Source: Silene latifolia (lineage: Eukaryota; Streptophyta; Magnoliopsida; Caryophyllales; Caryophyllaceae). From it: a stretch of 64,000 nt of DNA. Positions within the stretch are counted from its first letter, which is position 1. The number at the start of each line of letters is the position of its first letter. The position numbers were made by a program, and so were the translations under genes. This document shows positions 12,331 through 23,366 of the stretch, piece after piece. The stretch spans positions 26,848,152 through 26,912,151 of the forward strand of contig NC_133536.1 in the NCBI RefSeq assembly GCF_048544455.1, given 5' to 3'. The notes below the pieces were generated by a model, which was not told where the DNA came from, ran no database searches, and saw only the letters and a program-made list of their open reading frames with translations.

Positions 12331-13692
12331 GCCACTGCCAATCCCCAAAACCCGGGCCAGACGCGGTGACAATACGTTCCAAGCTGGTACGAAGAGCAGT
12401 ATCAAAAGGAAGATGGACCGACCCAAAACACCGAGGGAGCAAGTACGAAGGGAGAAATAAAGCTTAGAAATACCAGTACAAGCTCGAAGTAGAAGCAACT
12501 CACACTGTGGGTCCTCAATCCTCGCAACCAAGTCCATTAGCGCAATGGTCTTAGTTACTCTCTTTGCCACAATCTCACTGCTAAACCCAGAACAAGTACT
12601 GACATGTCCACCCAAAATTGTAACACCACGCAAGGGCCGAGCAATAGAAGGGGGGAAAACCCCAGGAAGCCGACTCTGAGGATCCTCAATAGGCCAAAAG
12701 ACCTCCGTCTTGGAGACATTAAGATGCGGTCCAAAACGAGGGCCATCCGCCATAATCAAATACAAGACCTTCCCCACCTCCAACGTATCCCCCACGATAG
12801 TGCCATCATCCAAGTACCACGCATGCATAGTGAGGTCAAAAGTGTCCCGGATTTTGCATACTAAGGGATGCAAAACCAAAGCGAAAAGCAAAGGGCCCAA
12901 AGGATCACTCTGCTGGACACCCTGACAAGACCACAAGCAATGATCCCCATAAAAAAGACTGGCAGGGATGGAATAACAAAACTCCACCCAACGGGAAAGA
13001 ACCGGGCAATGACGACGGACTTCCAGAAGCATGGTCGCGCGATCAACAAGGTTGAAAACATTCTGGAAATCAACCAGCAACATAGAAAGTCCCACCTCAG
13101 CTTCTCGAGCCTCAATGAGCCGGTTCAAGGCATGCAAGATAACCTCTCCTCCACCGGACACACCCACCCCAAACTGAAGGCCAGCAAAGTAAGAAGACAA
13201 GGAAAGACCAACCATAAAAGCACGAACCTTAGAGACAAACCGTCTTCAAACAGTGCCAACAGCAATCGGACGAACACCACCACCTGGTTTAACAAGCGGC
13301 GTGACAGGAGCGCTGGCAATGTACTCACCCAGAGCAAGAGGACGCCGGCCCTCAAGAAAAAGATTAACCACTCTAGTAATAAAAGTGATCAAATCATCAG
13401 AGATAGCCACAGCTGCACCACTCAAACAGTCCATCAGGTGCTGGGCACGAAAACCATCCCTCCCACAAGAAGTACCGCGTGGAAAGCTCCGAATCATATC
13501 CAAAACCACTAACGAAGAGGCAACCAGAGGATGATGATCCCCAGACAAAGGAGGCAATGTAGGAGGCGGGGCGACATGATGCTTCTCACGCAAGGCCACA
13601 AGAGTGGCATCGGAGTAGGGGGCGACCCCAGAGGAAGAGAGCACCCAAACAGCAGCGGTATAGTGACCATCACAAATCTTCCTCCGACACTA
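12331..13692 (-). pseudogene. Divergent non-LTR-type reverse transcriptase (YLDD), broken
   Basis: This is the RT core of an atypical element. The frame shows, in order: the PLVKPGGGVRPIAVGTV finger region, motif A MLLVDFQNVFNLVDR, motif B GVQQSDPLGPLLFALVLHPL, motif C AWYLDDGTIVGD, and motif D GPHLNVSKTEVFWP. A thumb-like region follows. YLDD replaces the usual YADD or YVDD, and motif B has Ser where Gly would be expected. A TGA (Trp position) near 13244 interrupts the finger region. A TAG at about 13690 cuts the link to the upstream part. The C-terminus is removed by the gypsy-1 insertion at 12331. No apurinic-type endonuclease is visible. It is probably a retroelement relic; a domesticated RT gene cannot be excluded, but the breaks argue against function here. 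Confidence 0.8.
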
Positions 13693-14548
13693 ACGGAGGT
13701 TGAGCTCACTCAAATCCAGATCCTCCTCTACAGTAAATAAAGAAGGACCCTCATCCAAACACTCCTGCAACAGCGGCAAACCCCCCCCCCCCCCAAGCAA
13801 GGATAGCCCTGGCAATACTCTCCTCCTGATGCTGGCACCGAATAGCAGTCCTACACTCAAGATTACTCCGAGGAGCGAAAGTCTTAGGCAGACAAAGTGG
13901 TCAAACAAGCAAACGAATCCAGCGGGAGAGATCACCAGGAGAACCATCCACATCATCCAGGGCTCCTTTCAAAGCCCGAGCAAACCCAAGACGATACTTA
14001 GGAGGAATGGATTTCACGGTGCGAAGGCCCAAAGACAATAAACGATCAAGCGAAGATATAGAACACTGAACAAGCCTAACACTATCATCAGAAGAAACCG
14101 AAGTAGAAGGAGCCAAAGGTCTTGGAATACCATAAATATGAAAGCTGTAGAGGCCATCAACACACTCCGGAGGCATCACAATATCACCCCGACTATGCCG
14201 ACATCTAGCGCGAGTAGTACGGGTTTTAAAGCATACCCCACACAACCAAAGCCCCATCCACTTCAAAGTACTCTCGGCATTAGAGAAGACAGTCAGACTA
14301 TCAACAAGAGTTTGACGCGTAAGCTCTAAAGCACCATCATGACAATGCCGGACCTGAAAATGTTTCTGCCATGCAGCCTTAGTAAGGCCTTTACCAAACC
14401 CATCCGGACACGCATGAAGACTCGAAAAAGGACAATGAAACCATACAAGTTCAGGCATGAAGGAACACACCACCAACCTGCACAGAAAACTATAGAGCCA
14501 CCAACAACCACCACCCGAACGGAAACCACTAAACAGGCTCACGCACAA
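13693..14548 (-). pseudogene. Zinc-finger N-terminal region of the YLDD RT element
   Basis: The frame 14548-13901 has two Cys/His clusters: one around HCPFSSLHACPDG with H/H/C further on, and one LWLCGVCFKTRTTRARCRH. These look like nucleic-acid-binding fingers. The frame continues as an alpha-helical linker (RLGFARALKGALDDVDG) and then shifts. The C homopolymer at about 13781-13795 is a likely cause of a frame change before the RT part resumes (LPLLQECLDEGPSLF). The position directly before the RT frame and the same strand suggest one ancestral ORF. The start is uncertain; I took the first Met of the open frame. Confidence 0.55.
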
Positions 14549-14559
14549 GCAGCTAAGAG

Positions 14560-15475
14560 CTCAAAGTGTACCCGCTACCAGCATCCAAAAGGGCAGTCCA
14601 GCTGACCACCAACGCACCACCCACTCCGGTGATGATCAATAACCAACCGAGAACACCAGCACAACCACAAAGGCTGACGACAAATGAACCCAAACCCCAC
14701 AAGCACCCGCTACCCGTAACACCCACACAACCCACCCAACAGCAGCAGAGGTGGCAGAGGTGGCCGGACACCGGAGAACAGAGAGCAACAGATACCAGCA
14801 ACACGGGAAGAAAAAAAAAGAGTAACCGAAACAAAAGAAAAGGCATGCACTTACCGGCAAAGGATCGTAGGGAAGAGCCGTCAAACCACCACCTTAGACC
14901 GGCGACGTGAGGTCTGGTGGCCCAATGGTGGTGGCAGAGGGAATAACCGGCGCAGAAAACGACAGAAACCCCCGACAATGACAACCCCTCCCTCACGATA
15001 TCCCGGCAACAATGGCAGCCGTATGAAACAACCAACAATCACCACCCTGACCGGCGACGTGAGGTCTAAATGGTTGGCTTGGTGTGGTGGTTGGCAGCCT
15101 ATGGCAGCAAGACGTCAGAAATGCAGGCGATCGTTTGCCCTAATTCACGCATAAACCAATACCGTAGAAACCCTATAGAACCAACACCGACAAACTCACA
15201 ACCGACGTAGTGAAGGGGCCAGCGTGAGAGGAAAGACGGTGATGGCAGAGTTGTGACTGACGGTGGTAGCGTAAAACACGATGACGGCAGCAGTCGAACA
15301 AAAACACGCAAAAATCGTTACCTCAGATAACCAAACAACCTTACACCAACAAATCCACGACCGCCGGCGAGAAGGGGCCGGCGTGAGTCAGGAAAGACAG
15401 TGATGGCAGTGGTGTGACTGACGGCGGTGGCAGAAACGCGTTGACAGCAGCACAGTCGCACAATCGCTGATCGCC
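14560..15475 (-). repeat. Degenerate tandem repeats upstream of the YLDD RT
   Basis: The GC-rich stretch has about four related units of 125-170 bp. The last two, about 15146-15317 and 15318-15475, clearly match (both carry GGGGCC(A/G)GCGTGAG, a GAAAGAC(A/G)GTGATGGCAG core, then TGTGACTGACGG). The earlier two, near 14880-15030 and 15030-15145, share CCGGCGACGTGAGGTCT. Head-to-tail promoter monomers in a retroelement 5' UTR are one reading. No convincing gene lies here. Confidence 0.65.
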
Positions 15476-15479
15476 TCTC

Positions 15480-15867
<388 letters not shown>

Positions 15868-16059
15868 TTTTGCTGCTTTATATACATTGGTTTGTTCATA
15901 CATTATACTACGGTTACATTACGATAAAAAAAATAATGAGATGAGTGATAATTTTGTTTTAAAAATAATAATGTATATATGTATCGAATAACTAATAATG
16001 ACAAATGTTTTTACATCGGTTTTTAAAAATAATATCTTTATATAACTTTTCTAAACTTA

Positions 16060-16235
16060 ATTTATAGGATCTGAACTTATAGGATCTGAACTGAACTTAT
16101 AGGATCTCGAATCGAATCGAACTTATAGGATCCGAATCAACTTATAGGATCTCGAATCGAATCAAACTTATAGGATCTCGAATCAACTTATAGGATCCGA
16201 ATCGAATCGAACTTATAGGATCTTAAGTGAACTTA
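16060..16235. repeat. Minisatellite of CTTATAGGATCTCGAATCGA units
   Basis: Eight copies of an ACTTATAGGATC core are followed by TGAA, CGAATC or TCGAATCGAATC, giving unit lengths of about 17-27 bp. Variation in the GAATC sub-repeat explains the length differences. Confidence 0.92.
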
Positions 16236-16270
16236 AATTAAGTGACTTTAAGTCCAAAAGAACAAGACCA

Positions 16271-16440
16271 TAGTATGTTATATGTTCACATTGAAAAATA
16301 ATATAGGTGTGACAAATAGACTACATATAAAATATAGAATTTTTCCACATCGAAATATAGCATAAGGTGGATGATTCTATGATTATAAATATGAGGCATC
16401 CTTGGAACTTAGATATCAACCCAAAATCTTTTCAGTCTCT
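16271..16440 (+). promoter_or_regulatory. snRNA-type promoter-like module, copy A
   Basis: CACATTGAAAAATAATATAGG is followed by TTTCCACATCGAAA, then about 35 bp later by GATTATAAATATGA and a conserved tail CATCCTTGGAACTTAG. CCCACATCG-like plus a TATA about 35 bp downstream resembles the plant USE/TATA layout of Pol II snRNA promoters. The same arrangement recurs at 22480. Whether it drives transcription is unknown. Confidence 0.4.
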
Positions 16441-16791
16441 TAAGTATTGTCTTGGAGAGCTCTTAAAAGTTTATATCATTATATTTTTTACCTATAGATT
16501 TTATATGTCCCACATTGAAAAATAATGTAGGTGTGGTAAATATACTAAATTTAAATAATATAATTAGAATTGTGTCAAAAAAATATATCATTAAAGTATA
16601 GGTTCATATAATTTGCACATATTTTAATTATGATAAAAAAAAATAGAAAACAAACGTATGAATATTAATAGATAATATAGTATTTGCTTATTATTAAATC
16701 GGGTTGGATGTCGAATTAGGTTCAAAAAATAAGGTGTACTTTTAAATATGTTATTCGTCTCACATTGAAAAATAATGTAGGTGTGATAAAT

Positions 16792-17465
16792 TGATGCAGG
16801 AGCATTGATGGGAAATGAAAATGAGGTGTTACTTAGTCGAAATGCAACTCATTTAGTCGAAGGCTTCAAGATTGGGTCAAGTTATTTGACGATGCTCACT
16901 TGGGTGGATAAAGGCCCAGAAGACATTGGATACACGGTTAATCCAACCGTGTAGATGTGCTAGCTGGTCCGTATTATTAGTATTATTTAGCTAATTAATT
17001 TATTATGAATAAAATTAGGGAAGTCTATAATTTCCTAATCCTAGCTGAACTATTAGTTCTTATTTCAGTTTATTTGTTTCCTAATTAGTTAAGGAAACTA
17101 GTTTGCTTGTTGCCCAAGTATGATTAGGTTTTAGAATACTATAAATTAAGACCTTGTAACCTAATTACTTGGAGATTACAGAAAAACAATAAAACTTTAC
17201 GTTTTGTGTGCCTTCATCGTCAGTCTTGCGAGATACATGATTCGGACCTTGCGAGGTTGCCCTGAGTGCTTCGAGTGATTACCTTGCGAGGTATTGAGCG
17301 AGATTCACTTATCTATCTTGTTCCTTTACCAATTCACACGTTTAACCTATTGTTTTGTCTATTTAGTTCGTTATTTTGCTGGAACTTCACAGCCAGTTTA
17401 TAACAATTCCGCTGCTCAATTATATATCCTAATTTCGCGATTAAAAACCTACTAATTCTATATCA
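16792..17465 (+). repeat. 5' LTR of the CRM-like element
   Basis: TGATGCAGG...CTATATCA, 674 bp. It contains ACTATAAATTAAG (about 17137-17149) as a TATA candidate. It differs from the 3' copy by substitutions only. Confidence 0.96.
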
Positions 17466-17468
17466 AAT

Positions 17469-17482
17469 TGGTTACCAGAGCC
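17469..17482 (+). other. Primer-binding site of the CRM-like element
   Basis: TGGTTACCAGAGCC lies three bases after the LTR. It resembles the initiator tRNA-Met site TGGTATCAGAGCC but with an altered centre, so the primer tRNA is uncertain. Confidence 0.7.
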
Positions 17483-17525
17483 TAGGTTTTTGATTTATTG
17501 CTTAATAAATCAGTCTTGGGAGAAG

Positions 17526-19080
17526 ATGGTGAATGGAGAAAGAGATAAACCATGGAAGGAAGATATGGATGCAATTAGGGCTGAAATTGGTCAGATTTCG
17601 TACGTGGTAAAGTGCATAGCTACAAATTTAGCTAAAAAAAAGAAGAAGAAAGTAAACGAGTCAGAGTCAGACACCCACTCTGAATCTGAAGAAGACGAAC
17701 AGCCAAAGTCAAACAAAAAGATGAACGATGATGATAGGGGCCTGAAACTCGACATTCCCGAGTTTAACGGAGATGGAGATGCTGAAAAGTTCTTAGATTG
17801 GATTCGTCAAGCAGAGAGGATCTTTGAGTACAAAAATTATGATGAATACAAGCAATTCAAGGTGGCTACCTTAAAATTGACCAAGTACGCGTCTTTGTGG
17901 TACGAAAACTTGAAGAGGCAGCGTAAGAAGGGTAGGAAGCCAAAAATTGAAACATGGGATAAACTCAAGAAGCACCTCACAAAGAGATTCCTTCCTAGAG
18001 ACTATGAGCAGGACAATTATTTGAAACTAACATCTCTGTCATAAGAGAGTTCGAGTGTCTCTGATTACATAAATGAATTTGAGAAGATGAGTATCGTATG
18101 TGATCTAGAGGAAAAACAAGAGTTGAGGACTGCACGATTCATTCGTGGTCTTAACCCTAATTTGGCGCAAAGAGTGGAAATTCAACATTATGATAACTTT
18201 GATGATGCTTGCAGGTTGGCTCTTAAATTTGAGAAGCAGGATAAGAGCAGGAAGTCCTATACTCGTGACTATGTAAAGAATTCGAGCACCTACTCGAAAC
18301 CAGTAGCTACCACATCTAGTAGCAAGGAAACACGAAAGGAGGATCCTAAAGACAAGGGAAAAGGCGCGGTGGTGGAAGCTAAGGAGACCCGGTTGAGGCG
18401 TTGCTTCAAGTGCCAGGGATATGGGCACATTGCCAATGAGTGTCCGCAAAAGAAAGCTCTGACAATTCAGGAATTGATTAACTTGATTCCAAATTTCGTT
18501 GTCCCAGAATCTGAATCGGAGCCTATTGATGTCGAAGATGAGAGTGGTGGTGAAGAAGTACATGAGGTGGAGCCTTACAGTGACGAGGAGAAAGGGGTAT
18601 TGGCGATTAGAAGCCTCCACACCGAGGCTGCTCAAATTGAGCACGAGCAAAGGGAGCAATTGTTTCATTCCCGTTGTAAGGTAAACAGTCAGATTTGCAC
18701 TCTTATTATTGATAGTGGTTCTTGTACCAATGTTATAGCTAAGGATGTCGTTGCTAAACTGAAATTGCCTACTAAGAATCATCCTAAACCATATAAACTA
18801 CATTGGCTTTATGGGAATAATGGGGTTATGGTAAAGAATCAGGCTTTAATTTCTTTGCAATTGGGACCGTATAAAGATGAGATATTATGTGACGTAATCC
18901 CGATGAATGCTTGCCATATTTTGCTGGGTAGACCGTGGCAATATGATAGGAAGGTGGAACATGACGGACGAAGTAATTTTTATGTTGTTTCTAAAGGGAA
19001 AGCTAAGTATCATTTGAAACCATTGTCACCAACCAAATATAACAAACCTATTGCAAAAGACAGTTTGTTTTTAGAAGCTA
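17526..19080 (+). pseudogene. CRM-like gag and protease
   Basis: The start at 17526 (MVNGERDKPWKEDMDAIRAE) is the first ATG after the leader that opens directly into gag. After a lysine-rich and acidic linker the gag core follows (LDIPEFNGDGDAEKFLDWIR, YASLWYENLKRQRKK, RFLPRDYEQDNYLKL). A TAA at 18042-18044 interrupts it, and the same frame continues (SVSDYINEFEKM). The CCHC knuckle CFKCQGYGHIANEC lies at about 18403-18445. The protease with LIIDSGSCTNVIA and HILLGRPWQYD follows. Only the one stop prevents a continuous reading from gag into RT. Confidence 0.92.
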
Positions 19081-20403
19081 ATGAGGCCGAGGAGGTTGTG
19101 AGTCGAGGTGAGCCAGCATACTTACTGGTGGTGCGTGAAATAGGCCGTGAGGAGGGCAGTAGTACATTGGTGCGTGAATTGCTCGACGAGTTTGTGGATG
19201 TATTTCCTGATGAGTTGCCAAACGGGTTACCACCAAAGAGAGGAATCGAGCATCAAATTGACTTACTTCCAGGGGCTGCACTACCTAATAAACCAGCCTA
19301 TCGATGTAATCCCGAAGAGGCTAAGGAATTACAGAGACAAGTGCAAGAACTGGTAGATAGAGGATATGTGAAAGAGAGCTTGAGCCCGTGTGCTGTACCA
19401 GCTCTTTTGGTACCGAAAAAAGAGGGAACTTGGCGAATGTGTATAGATAGCAGAGCCGTGAATAACATCACTATTAATTACCGTTTTCCTATGCCAAGAC
19501 TTGATGATATTCTAGATGAGTTATCCGGTTCATGTGTGTTTTCTAAACTGGATTTGAGGAGTGGCTACCACCAAATGAGGATTCGTGAAGGGGATGAGTG
19601 GAAGACCGCTTTCAAAACGAAACAGGGGTTGTACGAGTGGCTTGTCATGCCGTTTGGATTGTGTAATGCACCTAGTTCGTTTATGAGGCTCATGAATGAA
19701 GTGTTAAGGCCGTTCCTTAACAAGTTTGTTGTTGTCTATCTTGATGACATTCTTATCTATAGTAAGAGTGAAGAAGAACACAAGCTCCATCTTAGAGCTG
19801 TATTTGAAGTCATGAGAACGCAGAAGCTGTATGGTAAGCTCGAAAAGTGTACTTTTATGGTGTCAAGTGTTGTTTTCCTTGGTTACATTGTAGGAAAAGA
19901 AGGAGTAAGCATGGACCCATCCAAGGTCGAAGCTATTCAAGCTTGGCGAGTGCCTAAATCCACGATCAAGTCCGTAGTTTTCATGGTTTGGCGTCGTTTT
20001 ATAGGCGTTTTATCCAGGGGTTTAGCTCAATTATGGCTCCAATTACCGAGCTAACCAAGAAAGGGGAGTTTGTTTGGACTCCGAGTGCTCAAAGGGCATT
20101 TGAAGAAGTGAAGACAAAGTTGTGTTCTGGACCTGTTTTAGCGCTGCCCAACTTTGAGAAATTATTTGAAGTCGAGTGTGATGCGAGTGGCGTTGGAATT
20201 AGTGCCGTGTTGATCCAAGAGAAACGACCCATTGCTTATTTCAGTGAGAAACTTGGAGGTGCAAGGCTGAATTATTCAACCTATGACAAAGAGTTTTATG
20301 CTATTGTACGAGCATTGGAGCATTGGAGTCATTATTTGCATCCGAAACCATTCGTGCTGCATTCTGATCACGAAGCTCTTAAACATATTCATGGACCGCA
20401 AAA
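19081..20403 (+). pseudogene. CRM-like reverse transcriptase and RNase H
   Basis: The RT motifs are intact: [52 protein letters not shown] and the catalytic [15 protein letters not shown] frameshift near 19975 falls where the RNase H connection begins. The next frame carries [56 protein letters not shown] and [10 protein letters not shown]. One extra A in an A run near 20402 causes a stop directly before the linker to integrase. Confidence 0.93.
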
Positions 20404-21942
20404 TTGAACCCAAGACACGCGAAGTGGGTCGAGTTTTTACAATCATTCACGTTTTCATCCAAGTACAAAATAGGTAATTCTAATATTGCAGCTGATGCGT
20501 TTTCTAGAAGGCACTGTTTGTTGGTTGAATTGGATGCAAGATTGTTGGGTTTTGAGCATATTAAAGAATTATACAAGGCTGATCCGGCGTTTGCTAAAGA
20601 GGTGATTGAACCTACTGGACTTTATACAATGCAAGACGGATTTTTGTTTAAGGGAAATCGCCTTTGCATTCCACAAGGGTCAATTCAGGAGTTGATTATT
20701 AGAGAAGCTCACGGAGGAGCTTTGGCTCGTCATTTTGGTTCGAATAAAACTTATGACATTGTAAGTGAACATTTCTATTGGCCTAAGATGAGCAAGGATG
20801 TACAAGAGATTGTGGGCAAGTGCGTTGTGTGTCAGAAAGCAAAGAGCTCGTTTGTCAAAGGGCTGTACACGCCTTTACCTGTGCCAAAACAGCCATGGAG
20901 TGAAGTGAGCATGGATTTCATACTTTATTTGCCACGAACACAAAGGGGTAAAGACTCGATCATGGTTGTTATTGATCGGTTTTCAAAGATGGCTCATTTT
21001 ATTCCTTGTCACAAGACGGATGATGCTACAAATGTTGCTGATTTGTACTATAAGGAGGTAGTTCGTTTGCACGGTATTCCCCTTACTATTGTCTCAGACC
21101 GTGATGTGAAGTTCCTTAGCTATTTTTGGAAGACTTTGTGGCGTTTGATGGGTACAAAGTTGCTGTTTAGTACTTCGCACCATCCTCAAACAGATGGGCA
21201 AACGGAGGTCACTAATCGTACTTTGGGGAGCTTATTGCGTGGCCTAGTGAGCAAGACTACAAAGGATTGGGATACTAAACTTGCACATGCTGAATTTGCG
21301 TATAACCGGACTCCATCAATAACTACAGGGCGTGCTCCATTCGAAATTGTGTATGGCATTAATCCATTTTTGCCTATTGATTTAGTTTCAATTCCGAAGA
21401 AAGATCTTATGAGCTTTGAAGCAAAGGAGAGGCAAGCTACATTTCTAAGGACTTGTGAACAAGTGAGAGCCCAAATTGAGAAATCAAATGCTAAATACAA
21501 AGAGAAAGCAAATAAGCATCGAAAACAGCCCGTGTTCAAGGTAGGGGATCTCGTGTGGCTTCATTTGAGGAAGGAGCGTTTTCCATCTAAGCGAAAGAAC
21601 AAGTTAATGCCGCAAGCAGATGGCCCATTCAAGGTCATAGAATGCTACGGTTCGAATGCTTACAAGTTGGAATTACCAGGTGAGTACGGTGGTGTGAGTG
21701 CAACGTTTAATGTTGGTGACCTGTCCCCATATCTTGACGACGACAATTTGAGGTCAAATGCTCAAAAGGAGGGAGAGAATGATGCAGGAGCATTGATGGG
21801 AAATGAAAATGAGGTGTTACTTAGTCGAAATGCAACTCATTTAGTCGAAGGCTTCAAGATTGGGTCAAGTTATTTGACGATGCTCACTTGGGTGGACAAA
21901 GGCCCAGAAGACATTGGATACACGGTTAATCCAACCGTGTAG
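20404..21942 (+). CDS. CRM-like integrase, frame extends into 3' LTR
   Basis: An open frame of about 510 residues. The HHCC zinc module ([11 protein letters not shown] ... CVVCQKAK) is followed by the catalytic core, with D in [11 protein letters not shown] in [14 protein letters not shown] and E in [15 protein letters not shown]. The C-terminal GPF/Y-like module reads [17 protein letters not shown] and [18 protein letters not shown]. No classical chromodomain follows. Instead the frame passes [16 protein letters not shown], crosses the polypurine tract at about 21765-21779 and continues 160 nt into the LTR, ending at 21942. The ATG used by the open frame is not a real start; this is polyprotein. 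Confidence 0.92.
   Translation: MNPRHAKWVEFLQSFTFSSKYKIGNSNIAADAFSRRHCLLVELDARLLGFEHIKELYKADPAFAKEVIEPTGLYTMQDGFLFKGNRLCIPQGSIQELIIREAHGGALARHFGSNKTYDIVSEHFYWPKMSKDVQEIVGKCVVCQKAKSSFVKGLYTPLPVPKQPWSEVSMDFILYLPRTQRGKDSIMVVIDRFSKMAHFIPCHKTDDATNVADLYYKEVVRLHGIPLTIVSDRDVKFLSYFWKTLWRLMGTKLLFSTSHHPQTDGQTEVTNRTLGSLLRGLVSKTTKDWDTKLAHAEFAYNRTPSITTGRAPFEIVYGINPFLPIDLVSIPKKDLMSFEAKERQATFLRTCEQVRAQIEKSNAKYKEKANKHRKQPVFKVGDLVWLHLRKERFPSKRKNKLMPQADGPFKVIECYGSNAYKLELPGEYGGVSATFNVGDLSPYLDDDNLRSNAQKEGENDAGALMGNENEVLLSRNATHLVEGFKIGSSYLTMLTWVDKGPEDIGYTVNPTV
21764..21779 (+). other. Polypurine tract of the CRM-like element
   Basis: AAAAGGAGGGAGAGAA immediately precedes the TG of the 3' LTR and lies inside the integrase reading frame. 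Confidence 0.9.
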
Positions 21943-22453
21943 ATGTGCTAGCTGGTCCGTATTATTAGTATTATTTAGCTAATTAATTTATTATGAATAA
22001 AATTAGGGAAGTCTATAATTTCCTAATCATAGCTGAACTATTAGTTCTTATTTCAGTTTATTTGTTTCCTAATTAGTTAAGGAAACTAGTTTGCTTGTTG
22101 TCCAAGTATGATTAGGTTTTAGAATACTATAAATTAAGACCTTGTAACCTAATTACTTGGAGATTACAGAAATACAATAAAACTTTACGTTTTGTGTGCC
22201 TTCATCGTCAGTCTTGTGAGATACACGATTCAGACCTTGCGAGGTTGCCCTGAGTGCTTCGAGTGATTACCTTGCGAGGTATTGAGCGAGATTCACTTAT
22301 CTATCTTGTTCCTTTACCAATTCACACGTTTAACCTACTGTTTTGTCTATTTAGTTTGTTATTTTGCTGGAACTTCACAGCCAGTTTATAACAATTCCGC
22401 TGCTCAATTATATATCCTAATTTCGCGATTAAAAACCTACTAATTCTATATCA
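21780..22453 (+). repeat. 3' LTR of the CRM-like element
   Basis: 674 bp, same ends and length as the 5' LTR, about ten substitutions apart. It is followed by the second TAAAT. Confidence 0.96.
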
Positions 22454-22640
22454 TAAATATATACTACGTATAAATAGTTGAATTGTCCCACATCAGAAGA
22501 TTATCATAAGGTGGGGTGATCCCATGATTATAAATAGGATTTATCCTTGGAACTTAGGTATCACTCCAAATATATTGAATCTCTCAAAAGTATACTTATT
22601 ATATAAGAGACTTTAAACATAATCTTGAATTAAATGTTAA
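22454..22640 (+). promoter_or_regulatory. snRNA-type promoter-like module, copy C (split by the CRM-like element)
   Basis: ATTGTCCCACATCAGAAG is followed by GGTGGGGTGATCCCATG, then ATTATAAATAGG and a tail ATCCTTGGAACTTAGGTATC that also follows copy A at 16330-16440. The part before this module (CACATTGAAAAATAATGTAGG) lies on the other side of the retrotransposon at 16753-16791, so the insertion landed inside the repeat. Confidence 0.45.
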
Positions 22641-22701
22641 ATTTTTAAAGGGAATATTTTTTAGGTGGCGGAAAGGGCGATAAAATGGTCAATATTATAA
22701 C

Positions 22702-23112
22702 GGAAATTTTTCATGGTACCCTCGAATTTTGGTAGATTACACATAATACCCCTAATTTTAAGTTTCTACATATAATACCCTTGTGTTTACTTTTTTCATA
22801 ACCCATTACTCCTATGAGTAACTAGATGAGTAATTGAGCATGTCATGCTATTTGTGTTTTGTTATTTAGGTATTAAATGTTAGTTTATTAAATAAAATAT
22901 GGATTTAGGAATTAGATGATGAAGTGTTTGTGTAATAGATAACTAAAGAAAAAGGCGCCATAAGTCATAGGAGTAATGGCGTTATGACGGAAGTTATCAA
23001 ATGCTATTCTGGGAAAGAAAAAGGTGAACACAAGGGTACCATTTGTAGAAACTTAAAATTAGGGGTACCATGTGTAATCTATCAAAGTTCAAGGTTACCA
23101 TGAGAAATTTCC
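22702..23112. mobile_element. Mutator-like MITE (long terminal inverted repeats)
   Basis: The left arm from 22702 (GGAAATTTTTCATGGTACCC) and the right arm ending at 23112 (ACCATGAGAAATTTCC) are inverted copies over about 90 bp with few mismatches. Both flanks carry AATATTATAA (22691-22700 and 23113-23122), a 10-bp target duplication. Long inverted ends starting GGAAATTT with a 9-11 bp duplication fit the Mutator superfamily. The 411-bp element has no coding capacity. Confidence 0.87.
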
Positions 23113-23239
23113 AATATTATAATGATATAGTTAATTAAATTTTCATTTAAAAGCGAGAGATATCCGTACCAATAAAACAATAAAAGGGGTATTATTTTTT
23201 AATTGTTATTTTATTGTCACGCCATCAAACTTAACGTCC

Positions 23240-23366
23240 ATTTAACAGCCTTTACATTAGGGGGTACCATAAGCAAAAAAATGGAACCTCAAGGGTACCA
23301 TAGGCAGATTCTTAAAAGTAGGGGTAACATGGAAAATCTGAAAAAAATAAGGGGTACCACGGGAAA
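23240..23366. repeat. Second Mutator-like terminal repeat (unpaired)
   Basis: CTCAAGGGTACCAT, a TTAAAAGTAGGGGTAACATG stretch and GGGTACCACGGGAAATTTCC repeat the order seen in the right arm of the MITE at 22702-23112. No left partner was found nearby, so this is probably one end of a decayed or deleted relative. Confidence 0.65.

Larger units (their letters stand above)
15868..16791. other. AT-rich spacer left of the CRM-like element
   Basis: No gene is visible. It holds the GGATC minisatellite (16060-16235) and copies of the CCACATTGAAAAATAAT promoter-like module at about 16280, 16330, 16508 and 16753, both listed separately. Confidence 0.8.
16792..22453 (+). mobile_element. Ty3-gypsy retrotransposon, CRM-like chromovirus
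   Basis: This is a full-length element of 5,662 bp with two 674-bp LTRs (16792-17465 and 21780-22453) that differ at roughly ten positions, and a perfect 5-bp target duplication TAAAT (16787-16791 and 22454-22458). Interior order: primer-binding site, gag, protease, RT, RNase H, integrase, polypurine tract. The pol frame runs through the polypurine tract into the 3' LTR, and the integrase C-terminus reads [20 protein letters not shown]. Both resemble CRM (centromeric) retrotransposons, whose C-terminal CR motif lies near the LTR. Breaks are few: one stop in gag, one frameshift in RNase H, one inserted base before the integrase. Confidence 0.93.

Noticed and set aside
14553..15038. 161-residue minus-strand ORF upstream of the YLDD RT
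   Set aside because: Low-complexity Leu/Val/Cys/Gly composition over tandem repeats; unlikely to be coding.
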